Shown piece by piece: positions 1 to 10,749 of a stretch of 64,000 nt of DNA. The DNA comes from Styela clava (Eukaryota > Chordata > Ascidiacea > Stolidobranchia > Styelidae): the NCBI RefSeq assembly GCF_964204865.1, contig NC_135252.1, forward strand, positions 20,605,383-20,669,382. The letters run 5' to 3'. The position numbers and the translations under genes were made by a program. The notes beneath the pieces are model-generated. The model worked only from the letters and a program-made list of their open reading frames with translations, had not been told where the DNA came from and searched no databases. Position 1 is the first letter of the stretch; every line of letters begins with the position of its first letter.

Positions 1-375
1 TTTGAGCTTCATATTAGATAGTAGATGGGTCTAAAATCTAAATAGTGAATACATTGGGTTTCTATGTATTTTTGAAGACCGTTTTGCAATGTATATATTT
101 CTTGCAAATAGTCTTTTGAAAACGCAATTTTGAATCTCATTTGAGGTGAGGAGATACAAAATTTTTATCTGACCATTACAGGTAAAGAAGAGTACAGCCA
201 TTATCAAAGTCTGGAGAAATAATAGAAAACGATCTCTGTGTCTTATGGCCAAGGTCAGGATAATATCTTGGGGGAGAATTAAATTTTGGACTCTATCATG
301 CTAATGTTCCAGTACTGAAGACAACTTTATTGATTTTAATCTAGTACGGTATACTTGTACATACTACCACACATG

Positions 376-742
376 AGCGTAGCCAGGGAGCAAGGGGGTT
401 GGGTTGAGGGTTCTGAAATCATCGTTTCAAGTTACGGAAATTTACTATATATGATACAGATGGTGACCGTACATTTGAACCCACGTACATTTGAACCCAT
501 GCGTATATCCACGGGTTCAATCTATGTGCGGGTGCTAAAACCCATGGGTTAGGGTTAGTATGGGTTTAACTATCCGTGAAACAAAAAAAATTCCATAGGT
601 GCAATAGCATACAGGTGCAATTGTCATGGGTTCAAATGTACGTGGGTTCAACTGTAATGGGACCGATACAGAAAAATGCGTTTTTTTTACATTTCAAAAG
701 AGAAGGGGGTGGGGGGCTCCGACCCTCAAACCCCCTGGGTAC
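376..742. repeat. Unclassified interspersed repeat, interrupted by a MITE
   Basis: A 'cgtagccaggg' end followed by a G-rich stretch and 'ggttctgaaat' resembles the repeats at about 30895 and, in inverse orientation, 57487-57735. The copy is split by the 204-bp element at 461-664. Borders are approximate and no target duplication was found. Confidence 0.35.
461..664. mobile_element. MITE with long inverted repeats, 8-bp target duplication
   Basis: The 204-bp element is flanked by direct repeats gatacaga at 453-460 and 665-672. Its two ends are inverted copies built on the motif 'gggttcaaatgtacgt', so most of it could fold into a hairpin. It has no coding capacity. The 8-bp duplication suggests a hAT-type transposase, which is inference. 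Confidence 0.7.
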
Positions 743-784
743 ACCCCCGATATTATATATCAATTTACTGATGTTATCGATATT

Positions 785-2500
785 CTTCGTTTATTGAATT
801 AAAAGCTATATCGCTCGTGTGTTGTTCTCGAAAAGCGTTCCTAATGCTGTTGATCTAGAATTCTTAATTGTACTTACTCAATTGCGATTTTACGCTTCGT
901 AATTACGCCTGGCGAAATTTGCGAGTTAGAATTTCGTCGTCTGAAAGAATTGCTATAATTTTTTTTTATAAATAATCGTGATTGGAGCTCATTAATTATC
1001 TCTATTTACTTTAATTATAATGAGAAGTAATAAATTATTTTTGCTCGATTGATCTCTCTTCCAAAATTTTTCTACTATTCTGATCTGAAGTCCTCAATTT
1101 TTGCTCAAGTGCAAATGTACTATGTAACGTACGCATAATAAAATGTAATATTTCCAATTGCACCGTTCGTAAAAAGCACTATGAAATTCTATTATAATTA
1201 ACCGTGATTTTCGTTTTGGAATTAGCAATATAATAAAAGTTGTAATCGAATTATATGCATTCACTATGATTATATTCTTAGAAGTTCAACTCGTGGTTTG
1301 AAAACATTGAAACAAATATAATATTATGTTACTATAAACAATCATAGGGTGCTTTGGAAACTACACGCTATAAATGAAACGCGGTTAATTCGCTATTATT
1401 CAACAGTAATTGTATAATCGTATTAATCCGTTCAGACAAGGAAAGTTTAGAAAAGGCGAAGTTCGTGCGCGATCAACTAATGCCTCTGCTTGTAACATTA
1501 TCATTGGTGAATTCGCATTACTTATATCTTGACGTTTACCAAAAAATTGTAGTGAATTTTCTGATTTGTTTTAATTTTATTACGGGCTTTTATAAATCGT
1601 TCATATAGATGTGCTAATCCATTAACAGATATATCTAATGCATGTGAACATTTACTAAGACCCGATATGCGTTGGTTTTAGAGTGCCATAGGTGTGGTAT
1701 ATGATGGGCAGTCAGTTTTGTCAGTCCTGTTTAGTTTGTGAATACTTTGGCTGTAATTTAAAAGTGTCCTAAAATCAATTAATGAGATGATATGGCGATG
1801 AAGAATGACAAACAAAACAGCGAGAATATAGTCTGATTCTGTGCATATAGTACTTTGTCTCGATCACGGGTTAGATTGACATTTTTTGGAAATTGCTCAA
1901 AGCAAAGTCCACGTAACTCACTCACTCAAAGACGAAAGAGACTGATATTTGAGTGAAGTTGTCCAGTAAAACGCTCAGAGCCCATGAAACTGCAATGAAA
2001 TATAGTATAGAATTGCACGTTATCATGTGAATACAAGAAAAAATAAGTTTTATTTATTTATCCATGACGAAACAGATCCTAGGCTAACTTAGAGAATATT
2101 ATTTCAAACCATATATACAAAGAATTAGTGTGTACTGACATTGGATTAGGTGTGATTCATAGAAGACCTCGGCATAGTATAATTGAGAGAATTGCATACT
2201 CAAGTATCGTTTAATTAATAATTATAGAGTCCGCCGGGTTTGATAAATATATTGGCGGACAAGCAATACGCAGTCGATCGAGCAAGTTTAATAAAAACTT
2301 GTTTCGATTAAAATCAAACCCCATTTTCAATGAAATATCGGGTCTCATTAGAATCAGGAGAGATTTAGAAAACAAAAAGAAAGTTACGTCTTCAAGTACT
2401 GAAAATTTGAGATTGGTTTCGGGTAAAGGCGATATTTCCACCACAACAGAAATCGCCCAACAATGCGAATAGTCTAGCATTCATCAGTTTATAGCATTTC
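785..2500. other. Intergenic, no gene recognised
   Basis: This is AT-rich sequence with only short random open frames. The small minus-strand frame at 2211-2480 has no recognisable domain and lies immediately upstream of the cysteine-rich gene. I see no RNA gene here. Confidence 0.5.
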
Positions 2501-2572
2501 AATATTCTTATATTTTTTTTTTCAGAACATTTAGCTAATATTCAATTAATTTACACCTAACTCGCTAAATTC

Positions 2573-5500
2573 ATGATGACTTTTGCAATAATGATTACCG
2601 TGTTTGTGATTTTGTTCGGTGAGTTTATATTTCATTTTACCTCTATATTGAAAGGCCAAAAAAACTAACTCGCACTGTGTATTCTGGAACATTTACAATT
2701 GATAACTAACTAATTAGGGTATGCACGCCGCCGTCATTAGACGATATGAAAGCATGGAATTCCGGAGGAAATCAAAACTATGAATCCCACTGGGGGACGT
2801 TTTTGAGCCCCAACCGTAGTAAAAAAATGTCAAACACTCAAACTTTACAACCCTATTCTGTACTACCACTAGATACGGATTAGTTACCAACTGAGCTTAA
2901 ATATGGCAATAAGATACATATTGCTATATAACACTGGCTCATCTAAGGAATCTAATGTATATATGCCGTGTGTGTAAGCGAAATCACTAAAAAATATTAA
3001 AGAGGTATTCACTACATGGATTCGGCTTGATTTTTTTATGAATCTACAAATTCGAGGTTTTCAAGACAAGAGAGATGATATGGGAATTTCGAAAAAAATT
3101 TATTTGTAAATGTTTGTAAGAAATTGATGCATTTTAAACTGGTATTTAAGAAAAGTAAACGTTTACGCTTGGATTTCGCAAGACTAACCCTCACAAATTC
3201 ACTCACTTAGTGTAGTTTATATAGACGATAGGCATATACCTTACTTGATTTATTGCAATGAAAACCGTTAATTGAAAGTAAAATATATTGCTCTTATATA
3301 GTGAACGTAGATCATTATAATTTCATCAAAACCGAGTAATTTTCTTTGTTTTCAGCGTTCAATATCACAAGCGGCAGAAGGTTGGACACTTGGGACAAGA
3401 TGCCTGAGAAGACCGTGCAATGTTTTCTTGATTGTGAGAGACCTGATAGTTGTTATCAACTAGAAGAATTGTTCAATTATGCGTATGAACGAACTGAGAA
3501 TTGCACAGAATGCTTGCATGAAAATAAATGCTGTAAGTCTGATTAAATTTCTATTTCAAGGTGAAAAAAAAACAGCATCCAGGCCTGTCTTTATCTATCT
3601 ACAAGTATGCATTTGATAATCGTATCTCAGAACCCAGATAATTTGAAACATATTCTAGAGAAAATAATGAATAACGTTCTTCCATTTTTGAAGAGATTAT
3701 TAAGAAGTGTATACGGGTTTTGCCTTTATTTAGGGGTGGGGTGGAGAGGAGACTGTCACCCCAGGCAACGCAGAAACTGAGACCAAATGAACATGTTTAG
3801 ATAACATGATATACGAAGTATTACTGATTATCATAATGTACAATTTTGTTTGCGCCTTCTTGCGCTAGCTTCCTCGTTACATACATGCGCGAACCGGCAC
3901 GTAAACAAAAAGAAAGAATTGACTCAAATGCCATTGTATTGATCGCTGTCGATAACCATTGTTGGTGAAGATCGAGTCATTGATCCGACTCGAGTTGGAC
4001 TTGAATTATCATTTATCAAAAACTCATGAACATGTCTTGACATTAACTAATCACCAGTAAAACTTAGCCCAGTGAATGACTCGACTCCAGAGTTAACTTT
4101 TGACTCGCCACTCTGAGGTCAAGGACTTCTACCCCCCAGTAGTTTCATAATTAAATTACCCGATCCTTTCGACTAGACATATAACCTTGGGTGTCGCTGC
4201 TCGATAATCATATTTGGTTCCCCGCAGCTTTCTTTCGACAGTAAAATTGTATGATTACCACTTTTATGAATAGTGTATGTGATGTTTTTTACTGGTTGTA
4301 TAAAATAAACTTGATTTACTCAATCTTCAATATCGTGAATACCAAATACTTTACTTATCAAAATACCATTCATAGTAATAGTCTAATAACTATTTCAGCT
4401 GATGTTCATTCGCCATTCTTTCATGATTGCGTTCTTCATTCTCATTCAAAATGTTTGGATACTTGTGACCTCACAATAGAAGCAGCTCTACGGTTACAAA
4501 CATGCCATAACTGCCGAAGAAACTGCATGGAACCAGGCAAGTGCACAAAGTTTTATTCCTTCTATTTTGGGTTTTGACCGCTACAAGGATTTACTGCATA
4601 TATCAAAAAGCGTCAGGCACGACGATTTGAATTGCACTATGTGGCAGAAACGCGCGTGCTGAATTCCTTACGTCAGTGGTCCCCAAGCCCAAGCTCTTGT
4701 GATCTGTGGCCTCTTATAATAACATTACCACTTGAGGCGCTCCCGATCATTTTAAAAAGTATCTAGTTTTGCTTCTTGGCGGTTTGAGCAGTTACTTTAT
4801 GCGCCGAGTTAAATAAAAATCCAACAAGCGAGAGCAAAAGAATATACACTTCACGATCAGAGAATTAAACTACTCGCGATCAATTTGTTTAATTAATGTT
4901 ACCCGCCTACCTGTACCCTATTGCAATCTGTAACCTATGAACTCAATCCGTCTTTCCACAGACCTAGAGATATTGTTGGAAGTGACATCGAATTGTCTGG
5001 AAGGATGCAAAAGCAAATATTCATGCGCTCCTGAACCTGATGCAATCTGCAACCACAAGATTCTTGAGAGATGCCGTAAGTTTATTGTCATAAACTTTTT
5101 ATACGACCCATTTTATATGTCTTTTACTTTGAAAAACGCCGCCGTCATAGTTAGGAGCTATATTAAAGTTTGAGAGGAACAAAGGACCTCCTGAAGTATG
5201 CGCACCAAGATGGCGCACAACCTGAACTTAGGTTGTGTACCAGGTTAGGGTTCAGGTTATGCGACATCTTGGTGCGCATACTTCCGGAGTACCGGAACAC
5301 AATCATTCCGGTTCGGCATTGCCTAACCATTTTATTATACCTTGTTCGAGGTAATTGATGTAACTTTAATTCAGTGGTCCCAGCGTCTTTAATATATTCC
5401 TCCATTTACATGCTTAAAAAAACTCTTCATTTCCCCCTCCCTGTATGTGTGAACACTCTGTTTTAGTTTGTTTTCCAATCATTAATGTATCGTCAGCTTC

Positions 5501-7394
5501 TGATACACACGCTTCGCACTCTGGTTTTTACGCAGTTTGAATAGTTTAATGTATGTACAGTGTGTTACAGTAATACTAATATAAGTAACAAATAGCAAAT
5601 TCAAAGAAAATTTCCTTCCCTATAAAAAATTAAATTTCTCTCTTGGGCGGAATTTCTCCCAAATCGGGAACCCGACCTAAATCATAATGCAAACATCTTA
5701 CTAAACATATTTGTCTATTTATTCCAAATCTAAGAACTTTCAATAGCCGATCATGTTGTTCTGTGGCACATTCCGGGTTAATACATTTTTTTAATTACTT
5801 GCACAGACGGTCGAGGACCAGCTTGTTATATACATGCTCGTTGTAAGATTCCAGAGTGCCCTCCAGTGGATGATTGGAGAAGTATGATGAAATGTAAAAG
5901 ATGTTACAGAGAATGTGGAACAGGTAATATTCTTTTCGGAACTAAAACTGACATAGTTTCCTAGGGGCAATGTTGGAACATATAGACGAGTCAATGTACA
6001 TCTTGCTTTCTTTTTACATTTTTAGCCCTATTCATTTAGGCAATCTTAGTTGTTTGTCCGTTCCGGAGTCGAAAATGAGGCATAAACATTTATATATGTA
6101 TTAAAGTATGTTGATTCAGTTAACTGTTGGTATAGCGAGTTGTCCTCGCAGCTGGCGGAACCGGCATTGCACCATTTGTATCCTATGCACTCCCCACTCT
6201 AATTCTAGGAGTAACTTATCAAACTTTATCAGCATACTAACAATGCAGTGGCGTAGCATCCACCCCCGCAACCCCCGCGGTCGCGGGAGGGCCCACAGCA
6301 CAAAGGGGCCCAAGCGGTTAGAATTTAAAAATTTAAGCCGCAAAACCGAATGCTGCATTGCAAAACCAGTAATGCACATCTTATAACGTTGATGTTAGTT
6401 CTGCTCAACAAATCGTTTTGTTACGTAACAATGCCAAGGAGTCGTCGATTTTCGGCGTCTTGTGGTTCGATCGCACCGGCAAAATTACGAAGGGTGTCAG
6501 AATGATGTCGAAAGCAAAACCTCTCAGTGGCGCACAGAAACGCAGAAAAAGGGCATAAGAGGAAGCACGTATGAAAAAAATTGATGTAACCAAGATAAGC
6601 GGCAAATTTTAGGTTACCATTGCCTTTTAATAGCGAGATGTTATGCTTTTTGACGAATTAAAAAAAGCGTTGTTTTAGCTTATGTCCGAGAGTTTTTAGG
6701 GTCATTTCCACAAAATATTTTTGCGGGGGGGCCCACGAGAGTCTTGCTACGCCACTGTAACAATGTATAGAAGTAGTAAGTGCTGCAAGATTCGTTGAAT
6801 AAAGTTACCTTCATCGTGGTTTTGCACTTCGTTAACAAGTAATAAAATGTGAAGACAAGTTCATTTCCTATAACAAAAATTCCATTTTCGATTATTATTT
6901 CTATCTCTACTCATACTGGGCTCTGGAAAATCTGTTACGTCTGCGGTTCCCAAACTTTTCATTCGTGTGGCTTCAAATTATCATGGAAAATCTCACGGCG
7001 CGCTTACAAAAAATGCAGCTTTGGAATAAAAATCAATTTTGTGATCGTTAAAGTGTATGTTAAACATTTTAAAGTTTGTAAACATGTAGTCTATTGGGAA
7101 CCAGTGCGTTACGCATAGAACGACGAAATAGTTAAGGCCAAATCTGACAACTTGATTTTCAATCCGACATAGACAGGTAAATGGTCCAGATTCGAAAGGT
7201 CGCACTGGTTGTTCTAGGCTTCTAAGTGACTGCTGGTACAGAATCTTGTTCCGTGCGATGGTGCAAAAATAATTCATTGAAATATCTCTCATTCACACAC
7301 AGGCATTACTGGAGGACCAGGAACGTATTTTGTTAGCGAAGGATTGAAATTTATCAATGAAACAACGGCGATGTATATCGATGAAGAATATTGA
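2573..7394 (+). CDS. Secreted cysteine-rich repeat protein (unrecognised family)
   Basis: Six exons are inferred: 2573-2618, 3356-3532, 4399-4536, 4962-5075, 5807-5923 and 7303-7394, giving 227 aa. Every junction is phase 1. Exon 1 encodes a hydrophobic signal peptide starting MMTFAIMITVFVILF. Exons 2 to 5 each encode a 38-59 residue cysteine-rich block. Blocks 2, 3 and 5 share a pattern of three spaced cysteines, 11-16 residues, then CxxC and a final cysteine after 3-5 residues; block 4 has a different spacing. The last exon encodes a short acidic tail ending at TGA. Possible N-glycosylation sites are NIT, NCT and NET. Intron 3 would use a GC donor (4537). A strong acceptor at 2521-2525, 47 bases before the ATG, suggests a 5'UTR intron or a spliced leader. 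The protein is probably secreted, but I do not recognise the family and assign no function. Intron 5 carries a hAT MITE. Confidence 0.65.
5188..5290. mobile_element. Palindromic MITE, copy 1
   Basis: This is a roughly 103-bp near-perfect palindrome whose arms read 'gtatgcgcaccaagatggcg' and its reverse complement, with a short spacer containing 'gtaccaggttaggg'. Related copies are at 16612-16712, 31966-32066 and 52736-52836. It is non-coding and lies in intron 4 of the cysteine-rich gene; small frames on both strands here come from the palindrome. Confidence 0.8.
6246..6757. mobile_element. hAT-type MITE, 512 bp
   Basis: The ends are CAGTGGCGTAGCA and its reverse complement TGCTACGCCACTG, flanked by a perfect 8-bp duplication taacaatg (6238-6245, 6758-6765). 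It has no transposase. It sits in intron 5 of the cysteine-rich gene. Runs of G/C just inside both ends (ggccc) are typical of this subfamily in the window. Confidence 0.9.
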
Positions 7395-7565
7395 AGAAAA
7401 TAATGAAAACCAGTATACAAGGGCAAACCCGATTTTTTATCATTGCTTTAAAAATATGCTTGAAATAGTCAAACCCAATCGATGCCATGCAATATTGTAA
7501 CTTTAAAGACTTTTCGAAATTGACCTGAATAATTTCAAACTACTATAAGAATCTGAATACTAATG

Positions 7566-7812
7566 CAGGGACGTGCAACCTGTAATACAGGAGGGCCACA
7601 ATTCATTAACTGAAAGAAACCGCCGGGCGCATCTTTCCTATACTCAGGTGTAAACTTTGCAGAGATTGTGATTACTTGCATTTACCAGAATAAACTAAAT
7701 TAGAATTTAGTTCCGCTGGTTGCACCCAATTCCAAAATGGCATGCCGCGGCAGCCACACAAATTCCCTTGTGGGTCGCATTTGGCGCACGGACCGAAGGC
7801 TGCACACTAATG
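7566..7812. mobile_element. hAT-like MITE, diverged
   Basis: It begins CAGGGACGTGCAACC and ends with an inverted relative (GGCTGCACACTAATG). Flanks tactaatg and gactaatg match at 7 of 8 positions. It lies just downstream of the cysteine-rich gene's stop codon. Confidence 0.55.
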
Positions 7813-8554
7813 GACTAATGCAATCATACTCGCTGGTTTTTCAGTTAGAAGTAGAAGAAGAGCTAGAAAAATTTCGAAAGATTTGAAAATGTTATTAAAA
7901 TTATTTTCTGTGGCTGTTATTGCACCTAAAACGACACCCTCTCGTTTTTATTTAATATTTTGAATTATCTAATTTTTTCATACTTTTTTATTAAACTTTA
8001 TTGAATTTACTACATTTATATTTTTCGATTCCAATCGCAAACATTTCTTTTCAGAGCATTTTTGCGACTGATTCCATTTTCTCGTTGTTTTTACTTTTTA
8101 AAATCTAAATAAACGTTACAAACACTGACTTGAGTCCAATCCTTTTTCTTGTAACTGAAACTACATTTGTTGAAAGTTCATATCTTGGTCATCAGTTCAG
8201 AACGCATCTCGGAGTCTTGTGTGATACAGTGGCTTCCGAGTGAAGTATATTGGCAAACACACACATGGAGTCAGTCAGACCTTAAGAGGTCCCTCGCGAC
8301 TCCTGTCACACATCTTGAAAGAGAGAGATACAGCAGAAAGGCTTTCACCAATCAGAATGTGAGACAGCCCCTCGATAACTTCCTCATTCGCATTTAATAA
8401 CCCAAAGCATTTTGAAATAGCAAATTTTTTGGTGCGACGTGTCAGCATATTCGAGCCCATCTGCATTTAAGATATTTTGACTCCAATTCCCGACTAACAA
8501 CTCCTAACCAAGATTTTCAGACTCCAACCACAACGGCCGGTTTTTACTATATAC

Positions 8555-8827
8555 CAGACATTGACAAAATACGGCCCACGGGCTAAATCCGGCCCACTGG
8601 GTAATTCAATCTGGCCCGTCTGATGCTACCACAACCAACCCGAAATCAAATTTTGATGTTTCAGCTAAAATAGCTCAAAGAATTTGTTGAGATTGCGGTT
8701 AAATTTAGTTTTGGCACGAGGCTTATTGTTTTCCACCTTTGCTTTGTAACACTGTAAATACTTTTATAGTCCGCCAGTCTAAGTGGACAAAACTTGTCCC
8801 CTGGTTCAAAAACCTTGCCCACCCCTG
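8555..8827. mobile_element. hAT-type MITE, 273 bp
   Basis: It starts CAGACATTGACAAAATACGG and ends CCTTGCCCACCCCTG. A perfect 8-bp duplication, ctatatac, flanks it (8547-8554, 8828-8835). Subterminal 'ggcccac' motifs are repeated. It is non-coding. Confidence 0.8.
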
Positions 8828-9381
8828 CTATATACCCAAACATTGGTGTCATTTTGGTGAAATTGATATCCGTATGAACAAAGAAGCCATATGAAAGGCA
8901 GCGAGCTTACATTCAAGCAAAACAAAGAGACTCTTTCACGATAGCTGAATCATGAATATTATTGTCTACCACGTCGATTCACCCTCACGCTGTGTCGATT
9001 CGTCACTTGTCATCTTTGTGACGTTATGAGTTTCTGTTTCTTTTACCAGAGATCAGTTATAGAATAAATAAATTGCGAAAAAACACTTGAAAAAAATCGC
9101 AATAAATATACAGAAGCGATACTCAATATGAAATCCAAATTGAGAGGAAATGAAAGAAATACCAACAGAAATTCATTTAAGTGCTAACATGTCAGCCGGT
9201 TAAGTGTTTCCTTGGCGATATATTATTGAATAATGATTGCAAAAATTTTATATATATGATCTTTATGCCTGAATTTTATTGTTGGAAAAAATTGCTATTC
9301 TCCAAAAATTATCGACCAATCGATTTCAAATTTTCACTATGTAAAGACAGTGCTGCAGTTGATGCCGCTTGCATGGTATCA

Positions 9382-9630
9382 CTTTTACATTATATATTGG
9401 CTGAATATCGCATTGGCTGTTCATGCATATGATATCGGCTGTATATGCATATGCCATTGGCTGTATATTCATATTTGGTTGGCTCTATATGTATATGGCA
9501 TTGGTTGTATATGCATATGCTATTAGCAGTATATGCATATGGAACATTTACTGCATGTGCATATGTCATTGGTTGTATATGCATATTTGGTTGGCTCAAT
9601 ATGTATATGGCATTGAATTATATGCTTAAG
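9382..9630. repeat. TATATGCATATG-rich tandem repeat
   Basis: About ten imperfect units of roughly 22-27 bp are built from 'tatatgcatatg' and 'ccattggctg' or 'ttggttgg'. The self-complementary core (catatg, atgcat) keeps frames open on both strands, which explains several small open frames that are not genes. Confidence 0.8.
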
Positions 9631-10749
9631 GCATTTACCACTGTTGCGTACATTTATCGTCACTTTATATCTCCACCAAAGTCATAAGATTTTACCCGGA
9701 ATGTTTAGCCGAGATATCAGAGAGACGTTTTGAGTAAGAAAATCATGAAAATTAGCTCACGAGCCTACTACAAAAGCAATTCGATCAAGTGCAGCCCTTC
9801 GGCAAAACGAGTGTGTTGCGATAATTAAGAATATGCTTATATCGGCGGGAATCTACTGATATGAACAATGAGACACCCCAACCTAGCCTATATTAATTGA
9901 AAGAGTCCTCTGATGCAAAGACGCCACAACTAATTTGTTATGACGCCATAATATAGATTTCGAGGTCATGTATTGACATTTTTCAAGTCATTGTTACGGT
10001 TAATACTGTTCGGTTAATTTATGCTCAGCATACTTTGTTTTTTAAGGTTGAAGTAAGTCTTTTAAGGTTAAAGTGAGTTTTTCAAGGTTAAACATTTAAA
10101 CTCATTTATTCGACCGCATTTCAATTTTCGCAACGCGGTTTCATCGCAGCAGGGTCGTTCACGTAATGGCTTATCGGTTGCGCCTTACTGCGCCAACCAC
10201 TGAACTACGAGTACAACTTGAGAAGGTGTGCATGAGCCTCTATCGATATTTGTGGCGTTTTAAAAGATTTATTGCAAATAAGAAGCGCTTGGCAAGTTTT
10301 TACATCCATTTTTCTTCAACCTATTTGATACAATAAAATCAAATAGTCCAGTCATTTTGAACAAAACAGGCAGAAAAAACTTGAATTAAAACAATTCTCT
10401 TTGAACAAATCCCTATGTATATCACTTTACCAAATCCACTCTGCTGTTCCAACGGCGCCGGCGCTCACAGCGCAGATGACGATTATGATCTTCTGCTTTT
10501 GAAGCTTCTGAAATATCAGATAACGGTGTATGATCTAGTTCCTTCGAGAAAATTTGTATTCATTTTTGAAAGTTTTTCACTGTAATGGATTTCCACTTAA
10601 TGGATTTCTACGGGTGATTGTCAACGTACTTTAGCGTTAAAATATGTTCACAAGGTAACATATTAATCTAGTTTATCAAAATAAAATGACTGGAGATTTG
10701 TAGTTTTAACATAGAGCAACTGCCATGATATTGATTTATTATTTTGTAG
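9631..10749. other. Upstream of lectin gene 1; first exon not located
   Basis: The first coding exon of lectin gene 1 should lie here or further upstream, ending in phase 1 like the MGSRVQEHE exon of gene 2, but I could not find a convincing match. A three-copy short repeat, 'ttaaggttgaagt' and variants, lies at 10043-10096. Confidence 0.4.

Noticed and set aside
3356-5923. ShK-like or antistasin-like toxin domains in the cysteine blocks
   Set aside because: Cysteine spacing does not fit those families and block 4 differs from the others, so no toxin or inhibitor function is claimed.
6849-7292. Cysteine-containing frames between exons 5 and 6 of the secreted gene
   Set aside because: The sequence starts with a repeat-type 'gcggttcccaaacttttc' end and has no phase-1 splice sites that would add a cysteine block.
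9390-9687. Several overlapping open frames on both strands near 9.4-9.7 kb
   Set aside because: They are produced by the TATATGCATATG tandem repeat, which has no stop codons in several frames; no start context, domain or splice structure supports a gene.
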